Made by a program: the position numbers and the translations under genes. From NCBI RefSeq assembly GCF_015693305.1, contig NZ_CP065138.1:682001-746000 (forward strand): a stretch of 64,000 nt of DNA, in the 5' to 3' direction. Positions 31,027-40,007 of this stretch are shown piece after piece. The stretch comes from Sphingobium sp. Cam5-1. GTDB taxonomy: Bacteria; Pseudomonadota; Alphaproteobacteria; Sphingomonadales; Sphingomonadaceae. The first letter of the stretch is position 1, and each line of letters begins with the position of its first letter. The notes under the pieces were generated by a model. That model saw only the letters and a list, made by a program, of their open reading frames with translations, searched no databases and was not told the DNA's origin.

Positions 31027-32373
31027 ATGACTTTTGCCGATCTCGGCCTTTCCGATGAACTGTTGAAGGCCGTTAACGAGGCCGGATACGATACGCCCAC
31101 GCCGATTCAGGCGCAGGCGATCCCCCCTGTCCTGATGATGAAGGACATTATCGGCATCGCGCAGACGGGGACGGGCAAGACCGCCAGCTTCGTGTTGCCG
31201 ATGATCGACATTCTGGCTCATGGCCGGGCTCGTGCGTTGATGCCGCGTTCGCTCATTCTGGAGCCGACGCGCGAACTCGCGGCGCAGGTTGCCGAGAATT
31301 TCGAGAAGTACGGAAAATATCACAAGCTCAACATGGCGCTGCTGATCGGCGGCGTGCAGATGGGCGATCAGCTCAAAGCCCTGGAAAAGGGCGTCGATGT
31401 GCTGATCGCCACGCCGGGCCGCCTGATGGACCTGTTCCAGCGCGGCAAGATATTGCTGAACGGCTGTTCGATGCTGGTCATCGATGAAGCGGATCGCATG
31501 CTGGACATGGGGTTCATCCCGGATATCGAGGAAATTTGCACCAAATTGCCCTCGCAGCGGCAGACACTGCTGTTTTCAGCGACCATGCCCGCGCCGATCA
31601 AGAAGCTGGCGGATCGGTTCCTCAGCAATCCCAAGTCGATTGAGGTGGCGCGGCCTGCGACGGCCTCCACGAACATCACCCAAAGGCTGGTGAAAGTTGA
31701 CTCGCGCAAGAAGCGCGAAGCCTTGCGAGCGATGCTTGAGCATGAAGAAGTGCAAAGCGCGGTAATCTTCTGCAATCGTAAGACGACGGTTCGTGAACTG
31801 AACAAGAGCTTGCAGCGCTACGGTTTCAAGTCGGGCGAAATCCATGGCGACATCGACCAGTCGTCGCGAATTGCCGAACTGGAGCGGTTCCGCGCGGGAT
31901 CGGTGAATATCCTGGTAGCGTCCGATGTCGCTGCGCGCGGGCTGGATATCAAGGGTGTCAGCCACGTCTTCAATTTCGATGCGCCCTGGCATCCGGACGA
32001 TTATGTCCATCGTATTGGCCGTACCGGGCGCGCGGGGGCGTCGGGTGTCGCCTATACCTTCGTGACCCCGGAAGATGCCGAGGCGATCGACAATATCCAG
32101 AAGCTGATCGGGCAGAAGATCGAAACGATCGACATGCCCGCTGCTGCCGCTGCAAAGGCGGATAAGGCCGAAGAGCCGCGCCGCGAGAGTGAGCGGAAAG
32201 CGGAGCGTAGGCCCAGTAAGCGGCGTGACGAGGAACGCCGCGAAGAACCGCGCGTCGCACGGCAGCAGGGCAATGCTGCGCGTCCACGCCGGAACGAGGT
32301 TGTGGACGAGGGGCCGGACGAGGGCTGGAATGGACCTGTGCCCGAATTTCTCTCCGTCGGGTTTGACGCCTGA
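31027..32373 (+). CDS. rhlE: DEAD-box RNA helicase, RhlE type
   Basis: The 448-residue protein carries the full set of DEAD-box motifs: Q motif (FADLGLSDELLKAV...TPIQAQAIP), AQTGTGKTA (motif I), PTRELAAQ (Ia), TPGRLMD (Ib), DEAD in VIDEADRMLDMGF, SAT (III), then VIFCNRKTTVRELN (IV), VASDVAARGLDIKGV (V) and HRIGRTGRAG (VI). The C-terminal tail from about 370 is rich in Lys/Arg/Glu, the RNA-binding extension typical of RhlE. It remodels rRNA or mRNA structure, often in the cold. Confidence 0.93.
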   Translation: MTFADLGLSDELLKAVNEAGYDTPTPIQAQAIPPVLMMKDIIGIAQTGTGKTASFVLPMIDILAHGRARALMPRSLILEPTRELAAQVAENFEKYGKYHKLNMALLIGGVQMGDQLKALEKGVDVLIATPGRLMDLFQRGKILLNGCSMLVIDEADRMLDMGFIPDIEEICTKLPSQRQTLLFSATMPAPIKKLADRFLSNPKSIEVARPATASTNITQRLVKVDSRKKREALRAMLEHEEVQSAVIFCNRKTTVRELNKSLQRYGFKSGEIHGDIDQSSRIAELERFRAGSVNILVASDVAARGLDIKGVSHVFNFDAPWHPDDYVHRIGRTGRAGASGVAYTFVTPEDAEAIDNIQKLIGQKIETIDMPAAAAAKADKAEEPRRESERKAERRPSKRRDEERREEPRVARQQGNAARPRRNEVVDEGPDEGWNGPVPEFLSVGFDA

Positions 32374-32382
32374 AGGGTTGCT

Positions 32383-33078
32383 TTACAATAGCCCCATCGC
32401 GCGCAGGCTGCTGTGCCCCTGCGATCCAATGATGATATGATCATGCACCGCGATGTTGAGGCGCTTGCCCGCTTCGGCGATCTGGCGCGTGATTTCAATG
32501 TCCTGACGGCTGGGTTCGGGAGAACCGCTGGGGTGGTTGTGCACCAGGATCAGCGCTGACGAACCGAGGTCGATGGCGCGGCGAATGACTTCACGTGTGT
32601 AGATGGCGGCCTGGTCGATCGACCCGTCGCCCATATGTTCATCGCGGATCAGCATGTTGCGGCTGTTGAGGTGAAGCACGCGGACGCGCTCTACGGGCAG
32701 ATAGGCCATGTCGGCGCGCAGATAGTCTAGCAGGGCCTGCCAGCTTGCAAGGACCGGGCGTTGTGCGACCTCGTTGCGGAGCATGCGCAGCAGGGTGGCA
32801 TGCACGATCTTGACGGCGGCAATGCTGGTGTCGCCCATGCCGGGAACGCGCGCGATCGCCTGCCAATCGGCGGTCATCAGGCCGCCGATGCCGCCAAATT
32901 CACGCAGCAACGCCTTCGCAAGCGGCTTGGTGTCGCGGCGGGGAATGGCGAGAGCTAACAGATATTCGATAAGCTCATGATCGTGCAGCGCATCACCGCC
33001 GCTTTCCGCCAGCTTTTGCCGAAGTCGGGCGCGATGACCCACGCCGTCATGGCTGACCACAACTTCCCTGTCCGCCAA
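32383..33078 (-). CDS. radC: RadC-family JAB-domain protein
   Basis: The 231-residue protein has an N-terminal helix-hairpin-helix region (KALLREFGGIGGLMTADWQAIARVPGMGDTSIAAV) and a C-terminal MPN/JAB domain with HNHPSGSPEPSRQDIEITRQI and the later VHDHIIIG. The His-x-His and Asp residues are the metal ligands of a JAMM-type site. RadC was named for a repair phenotype that was later attributed to another gene; the function is unsettled. It is convergent with rhlE, 9 bases apart, and divergent from ydbH. Confidence 0.93.
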   Translation of the reverse strand: MADREVVVSHDGVGHRARLRQKLAESGGDALHDHELIEYLLALAIPRRDTKPLAKALLREFGGIGGLMTADWQAIARVPGMGDTSIAAVKIVHATLLRMLRNEVAQRPVLASWQALLDYLRADMAYLPVERVRVLHLNSRNMLIRDEHMGDGSIDQAAIYTREVIRRAIDLGSSALILVHNHPSGSPEPSRQDIEITRQIAEAGKRLNIAVHDHIIIGSQGHSSLRAMGLL

Positions 33079-33208
33079 TGCCTTATAATCCCCCGTTCAG
33101 AGAAATGGACCTATGCGTTGCGCAAATATCGGGCAAGGATATTTAGGGAGCGTCAGACGTTATGCAGGCGTTACGGATCAAGTGTGAAAGCCGGGGTTGG
33201 CCATAAGC

Positions 33209-36200
33209 ATGGAAGTAGAGGACGGCGAAGAGGGAATTCGCCGCGGCTGGTTACGCTGGCTGGGCGTAGGGACGGGATCCCTGGCGCTGATCCTTGTTGC
33301 GTTGTGGACCCAGCGAGCGCCGATCGCGGAAAATTTCATTGGGCGGGAGATGAACCGGCGCGGCGTCCAGGCAAGCTATGACCTGAAGGACATCGGCCTG
33401 CGCACTCAACGTATCGAGAATATTGTCCTTGGCGATCCCGCGAATCCGGATCTGACTGCCCGGTGGGTGGAAGTGGATCTGGGCTTCACCGGCCTGTCCC
33501 CGCATGTGGCGGCTGTGAGGGCAGGCGGCGTGCGGCTGCGCGGTTCTTATCGTGATGGGGTGCTCCGGCTGGGGGAATTGGACAAGTTTCGCGATCCAGC
33601 GTCCAAAGCACCGTTCAGTCTGCCGGACATCGCGCTTGCGCTGCGTGATGCGCGCATGCGGCTTGATACCGACGCCGGAGTGGTCGGCGTGCAGATCGAC
33701 GGCAAGGGTAATCTGAGATCGGGCTTCGACGGCCGTCTTGCCGCCGCCATGCCACGGGCGGCGTTCGCGGGGTGCAAGCTGGCCGACATGACCGCCTTGC
33801 TGGATGTCGCCATAAGGAATGAGCGACCGCATTTGGTTGGACCGGCGCAGGCGACAGCTCTTGGATGCAGGAACAGCGCCACCGGCGCGGCGAAGCCGAG
33901 GGCGGACATGGACGTCTGGATCGGCAAGGCGCTGGATCGGTGGAATGGCCATGTCGTGCTGGGAGCCGAGGCGTTGAAGTCCTCTGGCATGGTGCTGGCG
34001 AAGCCCGTCGCGCGGATCGACTTTGATGGCAATGCGACGGCGACGGCTGGCCGCGCGCGAATCGGCGCGGCGGCACTGGCTATGGCGGGCCTCAAGGCAG
34101 GTCAGTCGGAGATTGTCGGCGCTTGGAGCGTCGCAAAAGGTAAGTCACAGGCCAGCGGGCGTTTGTCGGCGCATCAACTGAGCCTTCCCGGACGCGATCC
34201 TCTGGCGGGGTTGAAGCGGTCTGCGGCGGGCACGCCTTTGGCGCCGCTGGCCGAACGGTTGGCCGATGCGGTGCGCCGCGCGGGGGAGGATAATGTGCTG
34301 CGAACCAGCCTGGCCTTCGCGCAAAGCGGCCAGGGTGGAAGCGTGGTGCTGACGAACAGTAGATTCGAATCACGCAGCGGCGCGCGCGTGACGATTCCGG
34401 GCGAGGGCAGGGTGACCATTGCCTGGCCGGGCAAGGCGGGAGCGGCTGTCGACTGGGCGCTGGATGGCGCGCTCACGACGGACGGGGGTGGATTGCCGAA
34501 GGCTGCACTGCGGCTGGCACGGCGTCCGGGTGGCGGATTGGGTGGACAGCTTTTTATCGACCCCTATGCGGCTCGTGACGCCAGGCTGACGCTCGACCCG
34601 GTGCGTTTCACCGCCGGACCTCGGGGAGATACGCTCTTTTCAACGGTGGCAAGGCTGGACGGCCCACTGCCCGGCGGGCGGCTACGCGGGCTTGTGGTGC
34701 CGGTTGCGGGACAGCTGAATGCTGATGGGTCGATCGCTATCAACCGGCGCTGCGTGCCGTTGGTGTTGGAGGAGGCGCGCTACGGCAGCTTTTCGCTCGG
34801 GCGCACCCGGCAGACGCTGTGTCCAATCGGCGGTGGCGCTCTGGTGGCGACGGGGCCGGGCGGGGTGAGCGCGGGGGCCGAGATTCGCAATCTCGACCTG
34901 CGAGGACATAGCGGCCAGAGTCCAATGCGGCTGTCGGCGGAGCGGGCAAGGGTCGCCATCGGTCAGGAGGGCTTTTCGCTATCTCGGGCGGAACTGGCGA
35001 TAGGGCCTGAAGCATCTCCGGTGCGGCTGGTCGCGCAAACGCTGACCGGCAGGGCTGCGGCGCAGGGTTTGACGGGAAAGCTGGCAGGGACCAACACGCG
35101 AATCGGTTCCGTTCCGCTGATCGTGGAGGATGGCGCGGGCGAATGGAGCTTCGCCCAAGGAGCGTTGAAGCTCGCCGCAGCGGTTATGGTGCGCGATGCC
35201 CAGACCCCGGGACGGTTCGAGCCGTTGAAGGTGCCGGACTTCGCCCTCAGCTTGCGGGACGGCCGAATCCTGGCGACAGGGACGCTGCGGGCTCCGCGCA
35301 ACGATGCTTTGGTCGCACGTGCGGACATTGCGCATGATCTGGGTTCTGGCCGGGGCAAGGCCGACCTGACCGTGCCGGGGTTGGTGTTCGGTCCCAATTT
35401 GCAGCCCGAGGAGGTAACCCGCCTGGCGTTGGGGGTTGTCGCCAACGTCGATGCGACGGTAACGGGCGAAGGGCATATCCGATGGAACGGCACGGATGTG
35501 ACCAGCGATGGCGTGTTCCGCACCGACAACGCCAAGTTGGCGGCGGCGTTCGGTCCCGTCGAGGGAATGACCGGCGAATTGCGCTTTACCGATTTGCTGG
35601 GGCTGGTGAGCGCGCCGGGGCAGGAAGTGCGGATGAGGACCGTCAATCCCGGCGTCGAAGTGCGCGATGGCCTTGTCCGCTACAGGCTGGAGCCTGGGCA
35701 GAAGGTTCGCATCGAGGGCGGCGGCTGGCCCTTTTCCGGAGGGCAACTGGTTCTGTTGCCCACGACGATGGACTTCAGTGCCGATGTGGACCGCTATCTG
35801 ACGTTCCGCGTCATCGGCATAGATGCGGGTGCCTTCATCCAGACGATGGAGCTTGAGAATATATCGGCCACAGGCACGTTCGACGGGATCATGCCGCTGA
35901 TCTTCAATGCCCAGGGCGGGCGCGTCGCGGGGGGCGTGCTGACCGCAAGGCAGCAGGGCATGCCGCCGCTCATCATGCCCGAAGGGGTGCTGCCCACGGT
36001 GCCGTGCGATCCCAACCGCCAGTCGGGGACGCTGTCCTATGTTGGGCCGGTTTCGAACGAGCAATTGGGCGTGATGGGCAAGCTGGCCTTCGATGCGCTC
36101 AAGAATCTGCAATATAAATGCCTCACGATCCTGATGGACGGCGCGCTTGATGGAGAGATGGTGACCAATGTCGTGTTCAACGGCGTCAACCGGGGGAAGC

Positions 36201-36430
36201 TGGGCGATGTTCCGGCGGGCATGGCGCGAAACCTGACCGGATTGCCCTTCATCTTCAATGTGCGCATCGCGGCGCCATTTCGCGGCCTGCTGGGCACGGC
36301 AAAGTCCTTCATCGATCCCACTATGCTTATCCAGAACAGCATAGGGGATCAGGTGCAGGAGAAGATTCGCCAAGGGATTGCAGTTAACCCTGCGGAAAGC
36401 GACACTGTGAGAAACAGGGAACAGAAATGA
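33209..36430 (+). CDS. ydbH: YdbH-type AsmA-like inter-membrane lipid transport protein
   Basis: The 1073-residue protein starts at ATG 33209 (MEVEDGEEG); an in-frame TTG four codons upstream is less likely. A single membrane anchor lies near residues 15-38 (LRWLGVGTGSLALILVALW). A very long periplasmic beta-repeat region follows, with AsmA-like strands (LKDIGLRTQRIENIVLGDP, VRLRGSYRDGVLRLGELDKF) and the C-terminal YdbH signature (FDGIMPLIFNAQGGRVAGGVLTARQQGMPP; LQYKCLTILMDGALDGEMVTNVVFNGVNRG). YdbH bridges the inner and outer membranes and acts with TamB and YhdP in phospholipid transport. ynbE and ydbL follow with 4-base overlaps. Confidence 0.9.
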   Translation: MEVEDGEEGIRRGWLRWLGVGTGSLALILVALWTQRAPIAENFIGREMNRRGVQASYDLKDIGLRTQRIENIVLGDPANPDLTARWVEVDLGFTGLSPHVAAVRAGGVRLRGSYRDGVLRLGELDKFRDPASKAPFSLPDIALALRDARMRLDTDAGVVGVQIDGKGNLRSGFDGRLAAAMPRAAFAGCKLADMTALLDVAIRNERPHLVGPAQATALGCRNSATGAAKPRADMDVWIGKALDRWNGHVVLGAEALKSSGMVLAKPVARIDFDGNATATAGRARIGAAALAMAGLKAGQSEIVGAWSVAKGKSQASGRLSAHQLSLPGRDPLAGLKRSAAGTPLAPLAERLADAVRRAGEDNVLRTSLAFAQSGQGGSVVLTNSRFESRSGARVTIPGEGRVTIAWPGKAGAAVDWALDGALTTDGGGLPKAALRLARRPGGGLGGQLFIDPYAARDARLTLDPVRFTAGPRGDTLFSTVARLDGPLPGGRLRGLVVPVAGQLNADGSIAINRRCVPLVLEEARYGSFSLGRTRQTLCPIGGGALVATGPGGVSAGAEIRNLDLRGHSGQSPMRLSAERARVAIGQEGFSLSRAELAIGPEASPVRLVAQTLTGRAAAQGLTGKLAGTNTRIGSVPLIVEDGAGEWSFAQGALKLAAAVMVRDAQTPGRFEPLKVPDFALSLRDGRILATGTLRAPRNDALVARADIAHDLGSGRGKADLTVPGLVFGPNLQPEEVTRLALGVVANVDATVTGEGHIRWNGTDVTSDGVFRTDNAKLAAAFGPVEGMTGELRFTDLLGLVSAPGQEVRMRTVNPGVEVRDGLVRYRLEPGQKVRIEGGGWPFSGGQLVLLPTTMDFSADVDRYLTFRVIGIDAGAFIQTMELENISATGTFDGIMPLIFNAQGGRVAGGVLTARQQGMPPLIMPEGVLPTVPCDPNRQSGTLSYVGPVSNEQLGVMGKLAFDALKNLQYKCLTILMDGALDGEMVTNVVFNGVNRGKLGDVPAGMARNLTGLPFIFNVRIAAPFRGLLGTAKSFIDPTMLIQNSIGDQVQEKIRQGIAVNPAESDTVRNREQK

Positions 36431-36615
36431 AAACACAAGCTATCTTTGCGGCGGGTTTCGCCGGTTTGGCCCTGACGGGCTGCATCCAGGTGAAGGCACC
36501 GGACAAGCCGATCGAAATCAACCTGAATGTAAAGGTGCAGCAGGAGGTCGTCGTACGCCTTCAGCGTGATGCACAGGATCTTATCCAGAATAACCCGGAG
36601 TTGTTCCCGCAATGA
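36427..36615 (+). CDS. ynbE: YnbE-like outer-membrane lipoprotein
   Basis: The 62-residue protein has a lipoprotein signal (MKTQAIFAAGFAGLALTGC) followed by IQVKAPDKPIEINLNVKVQQEVVVRLQRDAQDLIQNNPELF, the YnbE pattern whose strand extends the YdbH beta-rail at the outer membrane. It overlaps ydbH and ydbL by 4 bases each. Confidence 0.92.
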   Translation: MKTQAIFAAGFAGLALTGCIQVKAPDKPIEINLNVKVQQEVVVRLQRDAQDLIQNNPELFPQ

Positions 36616-37013
36616 CACGCAAGCTTTTGATGATCGTCGCAGGTGCCGCCGTCGTGCTGGGCACGGGCCTTGTCGCGAGCGCGCCCGCTCGCGCGCAGTC
36701 GGGCGCGGTTGCCGCTGCTATGGCGGAGGGCGCGGTGGGCGAGCAGGCGGACGGCTATTTGGGCATTGCTGGATCGGTGAGCGCGGCGGTGCGATCGGAA
36801 GTCGAATCGATCAACATCAAGCGGCGCGCGGCCTACACCGACCTTGCCAGCAAGCGAGGCGTCACGGTTCAGGATGTGGCGGCAGCCACGGGTTGCCAGA
36901 CATTGAGCAACCGCGTGAAGCAAGGCCAGGTTTATCGCGTGGGGGCGGGACCCTGGCAAACCAAGGGTGCCGGGCCGATCGCCCTGCCGACCTATTGCGC
37001 AACTGCAGGGTAA
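36612..37013 (+). CDS. ydbL: YdbL-like periplasmic protein (DUF1318)
   Basis: The 133-residue protein has a signal peptide (MTRKLLMIVAGAAVVLGTGLVASAPARAQ) and the DUF1318 core (AMAEGAVGEQADGYLGIAGSVSAAVRSEVESINIKRRAAYTDLASKRGVTVQDVAAATGCQT). YdbL is thought to be a chaperone for the YdbH-YnbE bridge. Third gene of the trio. Confidence 0.93.
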   Translation: MTRKLLMIVAGAAVVLGTGLVASAPARAQSGAVAAAMAEGAVGEQADGYLGIAGSVSAAVRSEVESINIKRRAAYTDLASKRGVTVQDVAAATGCQTLSNRVKQGQVYRVGAGPWQTKGAGPIALPTYCATAG

Positions 37014-37187
37014 TTACGCGACTGCGGGGAGTTTCGCCGCCGCACCCGGCGGAAGCGCAATTCTCCTGTCCAACTACGGTTGACTATCCCGAAAGCCCTT
37101 TCTAAACGGGCCGCGCCTTGACGGGTGCAACCGCACGCGCCATGCCGCCTGACGTTGGCTTATCTGCCTGAACGAAAAGGAACGGCC

Positions 37188-37511
37188 ATGACGCAGGATG
37201 TGCCCGGGCAAGACCCGGTAGATGAGGACGAGCGCATCACTTCCCTTGAGGAGCGGATCGCGAAGGCCGAACGAGCCGAAAAGGTCAGACAGGGGACCAC
37301 CAAGCAACAGGGCGATGATGGATCGCGCCTGGGCAACAGGGTTCTCGCAGAACTGATCGGCGGTCTTGCCGGTGGTGCCGTGGTTGGTGGGACTTTGGAC
37401 TACTTTCTGCGAACATCCCCATGGCTCCTGCTGGCGTTCCTCGGTCTTGGGATCGTGGTTGCTTTCAGGAACATCATCAGATTGACGACGACGAAGCGTC
37501 CCGGCGAATAG
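37188..37511 (+). CDS. atpI: F0F1 ATP synthase assembly protein AtpI
   Basis: The 107-residue protein starts MTQDVPGQDPVDEDERI; an in-frame upstream ATG adds 21 residues that lack family character. A charged N-terminal half (ITSLEERIAKAERAEKVRQG) precedes two membrane helices (LAELIGGLAGGAVVGGTLDYFL and LLLAFLGLGIVVAFRNII), the AtpI/ATP synthase I pattern. It helps assemble the c-ring and heads the F0 operon. Confidence 0.9.
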   Translation: MTQDVPGQDPVDEDERITSLEERIAKAERAEKVRQGTTKQQGDDGSRLGNRVLAELIGGLAGGAVVGGTLDYFLRTSPWLLLAFLGLGIVVAFRNIIRLTTTKRPGE

Positions 37512-37557
37512 GGGCGCTTTTATCTTAGTCCGAATACCAGACGTTACAGGGGTCAAC

Positions 37558-38343
37558 GTGGCAGAATCCGGCAAAATCGATCCGATGCACCAGTTTGCGA
37601 TCGAACCGCTGTTCGGTACGGATCACTTGTCGCTTGGCGGCTTCAACATCGCTTTCACCAACAGCGCGCTCTACATGGTGGCTGCTGCTGTGGTGCTGTG
37701 GATTTTCGTGATCGGCGGCATGAAGCGTGAGTTGGTGCCCGGCCGCTGGCAGATGGCGGTCGAATATATGACCGGCTTCATCAAAAGCCTGCTGATCGCC
37801 AATGTGGGTGAAGGCGGCAAGAAGTATATTCCTTATGTCTTCTCGCTGTTCATGTTCATCCTGTTGGCAAACCTGCTTGGCCTGCTGCCGCTTGGTTTGA
37901 TCGGCCTGCATCCCTTCACCTTTACCAGCCACTTCACGGCTACCGGCGTTCTCGCGATTCTGAGTTTCTCGATCGTGCTGATCGTTGGCTTCTGGAAGCA
38001 TGGCTTGCACTTCTTCTCGCTGTTCGTGCCCCATGGTACGCCGCTGCCCATGATCCCGGTGATCTTCCCGATCGAGTTGGTATCGTTCATGGTGCGGCCG
38101 TTCAGCCTTGGCCTGCGACTGTTCGTGGCGATGACCGCCGGGCACGTTCTGCTCAAGGTGCTGGCCGGGTTCGTCATCAACAGCTCCAACGCGGGTGCCG
38201 GATATGGCCTGACCGTCGGGTCCGCCAGCTTCATCCTGATGATCGGCATCAGCGCCCTGGAAGTGCTGGTCGCGGTGATCCAGGCCTATGTGTTCGCGCT
38301 GCTGACTTCGGTCTATCTGAACGACGCCGAGAACCTGCATTAA
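37558..38343 (+). CDS. atpB: ATP synthase F0 subunit a
   Basis: The 261-residue protein starts at GTG 37558. It is polytopic, with the half-channel helix containing the essential Arg in FPIELVSFMVRPFSLGLRLFVAMTAGH (about residues 170-195) and C-terminal helices (FILMIGISALEVLVAVIQAYVFALLTSVYLNDA). Subunit a conducts protons past the c-ring. Confidence 0.97.
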   Translation: MAESGKIDPMHQFAIEPLFGTDHLSLGGFNIAFTNSALYMVAAAVVLWIFVIGGMKRELVPGRWQMAVEYMTGFIKSLLIANVGEGGKKYIPYVFSLFMFILLANLLGLLPLGLIGLHPFTFTSHFTATGVLAILSFSIVLIVGFWKHGLHFFSLFVPHGTPLPMIPVIFPIELVSFMVRPFSLGLRLFVAMTAGHVLLKVLAGFVINSSNAGAGYGLTVGSASFILMIGISALEVLVAVIQAYVFALLTSVYLNDAENLH

Positions 38344-38397
38344 GTTTCCACTATTTTTCCAACCATTTGTTCGAGTTTAGAAAAGGGAGTTTACGAC

Positions 38398-38625
38398 ATG
38401 GACGCAGAAGCCGCAAAGCTGCTCGGTGCTGGCCTGGCCGCGATTGGTGCGGGCCTCGCCTCGCTCGGTGTGGGCAACGTGTTCGCATCGTTCCTGGAAG
38501 GCGCGCTGCGCAATCCGGGCGCCGCTGACGGCCAGCAGGGCCGCCTGTTCATCGGTTTCGCCGCAGCCGAACTTCTGGGTCTGCTGGCGTTCGTTATCGC
38601 CATGATCCTGGTGTTCGTGGCCTGA
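38398..38625 (+). CDS. atpE: ATP synthase F0 subunit c
   Basis: The 75-residue hairpin has two membrane helices: GAGLAAIGAGLASLGVGNVF, and LFIGFAAAELLGLLAFVIAMILVFV with the proton-binding Glu in AAELLG. The polar loop is RNPGAADGQQ. It is followed by a strong hairpin that may raise its expression relative to the b subunits. Confidence 0.97.
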   Translation: MDAEAAKLLGAGLAAIGAGLASLGVGNVFASFLEGALRNPGAADGQQGRLFIGFAAAELLGLLAFVIAMILVFVA

Positions 38626-38635
38626 CAAGCACTTG

Positions 38636-38675
38636 GCGTGCGGGCAGGGCGGCTGTCGCCGTCCCGCCCGCACGC
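38636..38675 (+). terminator. strong hairpin between atpE and the b' gene (attenuator/stabiliser)
   Basis: GCGTGCGGGC (38636-38645) pairs perfectly with GCCCGCACGC (38666-38675). The helix continues inward for eight more positions with one G-U and one mismatch around a TGTC loop. There is no T-run, so it is more likely to stabilise the atpE message or cause partial termination than to stop transcription fully. Confidence 0.7.
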
Positions 38676-38710
38676 ATGAATTGACGGCGCCCTGATCGGA
38701 CGGACCTATA

Positions 38711-39205
38711 ATGCCTCAAATCGCGCAAATTGCCGAAACCTATGCATCGCAGATTTTCTGGATGCTGCTGACATTCGGCTTTGTCTTCTTCGTCATCGGC
38801 CAGGGTATGGTCCCTAAGGTTCAGGCGACGGCCGACGCGCGCGACGCGAAGATCACAGGTGATCTGGACGCGGCCAAGGCTGCCTTCGCCCGCGCCGATG
38901 AGGCAGAGGCTGATTATCGCACCCGCGATGCGGAAAGCAGGGCTGCGGCCCAGGCAACGCTGGCCCGTGCGAAAGCGGAAGCGGCGAAGGCTTCCGAAGT
39001 GCAGCTTGCTGCCGCCGACGCTGAAATCGCCACGCGGATCGGCGCTGCTGAAGCCCGCATCCAGACGGCCAGTCAGGCAGCTATGGCAGAGATTGAAACC
39101 GTCGCCGCCGAAGCGGCGCGCGACATGGTGGCTCGTATTTCCGGCGTGAGCGCGTCGGACGAAGCGGCCCGCAACGCAGTAAAGGCGGCACTGGCCCATG
39201 GCTGA
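38711..39205 (+). CDS. ATP synthase F0 subunit b' (second b-type subunit)
   Basis: The 164-residue protein has one N-terminal membrane helix (QIFWMLLTFGFVFFVIGQGMV) and a long coiled-coil Ala/Glu/Arg-rich helix (ADARDAKITGDLDAAKAAFARADEAEADYRTRDAESRAAAQATLARAKAEAAK). This forms the peripheral stalk with subunit b. Alphaproteobacteria carry both b' and b. It overlaps atpF by 8 bases. Confidence 0.93.
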   Translation: MPQIAQIAETYASQIFWMLLTFGFVFFVIGQGMVPKVQATADARDAKITGDLDAAKAAFARADEAEADYRTRDAESRAAAQATLARAKAEAAKASEVQLAAADAEIATRIGAAEARIQTASQAAMAEIETVAAEAARDMVARISGVSASDEAARNAVKAALAHG

Positions 39206-39812
39206 GGCAGCAGCACAGCATAGCGAAGGTACGCCTCCGCATCTTGACGACGCAATTCACTCCGAAGGAATGGAGCCGGTAGGCACCGTCGCGCATGAAG
39301 GCGTGGCGCCTCACACTGACCCGAAGGCAGTCGGCATGGACGCGACCGCCTGGGTCAGCCTGGCAATGGCGGTCTTCATCCTCATCCTCCTGATCAAGAA
39401 GGTGCCCGCGCTGATCGGCAATGTGCTCGATGGCCGGATCGCCCAAATCAAGGAACAATTGGCGGAAGCTGCGAAGCTGCGCGCCGAGGCTGACGCGCTG
39501 AAGGCTGAATATGAGGCGAAGCTGGCCAATGCGGCTGGTGAAGCCGAAGCGATGCGCAAGTCGGCCGAGAGCGAAGCGGCAACGCTGCTTGAAGATGCCA
39601 AGGCCAATGCGGTTGCGCTGGTCGCCCGTCGCCAGAAGATGGCCGAGGACAAGATCGGTGCAGCGGAACGCGCTGCCATTGCGGGCATCCGTACAAAGGC
39701 CGTCAACGCTGCCACCAGCGCGGCTGCAACGCTAATCGCGCAGAACCATGACGCGGGCGCGGATCGGCAGTTGGTTGATAGCGCGATCAAGGGTCTTGGC
39801 CCTAGCATCTGA
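39198..39812 (+). CDS. atpF: ATP synthase F0 subunit b
   Basis: The 204-residue protein has a hydrophilic N-terminal extension (about 50 residues, rich in His/Glu/Pro), the membrane helix WVSLAMAVFILILLI and a coiled-coil (RIAQIKEQLAEAAKLRAEADALKAEYEAKLANAAGEAEAMRKSAE). It pairs with b' in the stalk. It is the last gene of the F0 operon; the F1 genes are elsewhere, as is usual in this class. Confidence 0.93.
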   Translation: MAEAAAQHSEGTPPHLDDAIHSEGMEPVGTVAHEGVAPHTDPKAVGMDATAWVSLAMAVFILILLIKKVPALIGNVLDGRIAQIKEQLAEAAKLRAEADALKAEYEAKLANAAGEAEAMRKSAESEAATLLEDAKANAVALVARRQKMAEDKIGAAERAAIAGIRTKAVNAATSAAATLIAQNHDAGADRQLVDSAIKGLGPSI

Positions 39813-39831
39813 AGCTGACGATTTCGTCTTG

Positions 39832-39869
39832 AAAGGGGTCGATGCGGTTTGTCGCACCGGCCCTTTTTT
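39832..39869 (+). terminator. rho-independent terminator after atpF
   Basis: AAGGGGTCGATGCGG pairs with the segment CGCACCGGCCCTT (a few G-U pairs) around a short loop and runs into TTTTTT. Confidence 0.75.
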
Positions 39870-39905
39870 ATGTCTGGATGTGGATCGGCCTTGTCTGTTC
39901 CCAGC

Positions 39906-40007
39906 TAGAGCATGATCCGATCAGACTGGATCGGATCATGCTCTATTTGTTTTTTTCCCGCATTTTCCGAGCCAGCAGATGATGCCATCTGCTTCGAAAA
40001 TGCTCTA
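39906..40007. repeat. nested palindromic element with TAGAGCAT terminal inverted repeats
   Basis: Stem 1 is a perfect 17-bp inverted repeat (39906-39922 with 39929-39945) followed by a T-run. Stem 2 pairs GCATTTTC (39960-39967) with GAAAATGC (39996-40003) and an inner AGCAGATG/CATCTGCT helix. The ends TAGAGCAT (39906) and ATGCTCTA (40000-40007) are themselves inverted repeats. The structure suggests a REP/MITE-like dispersed element and doubles as a terminator. Confidence 0.7.
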
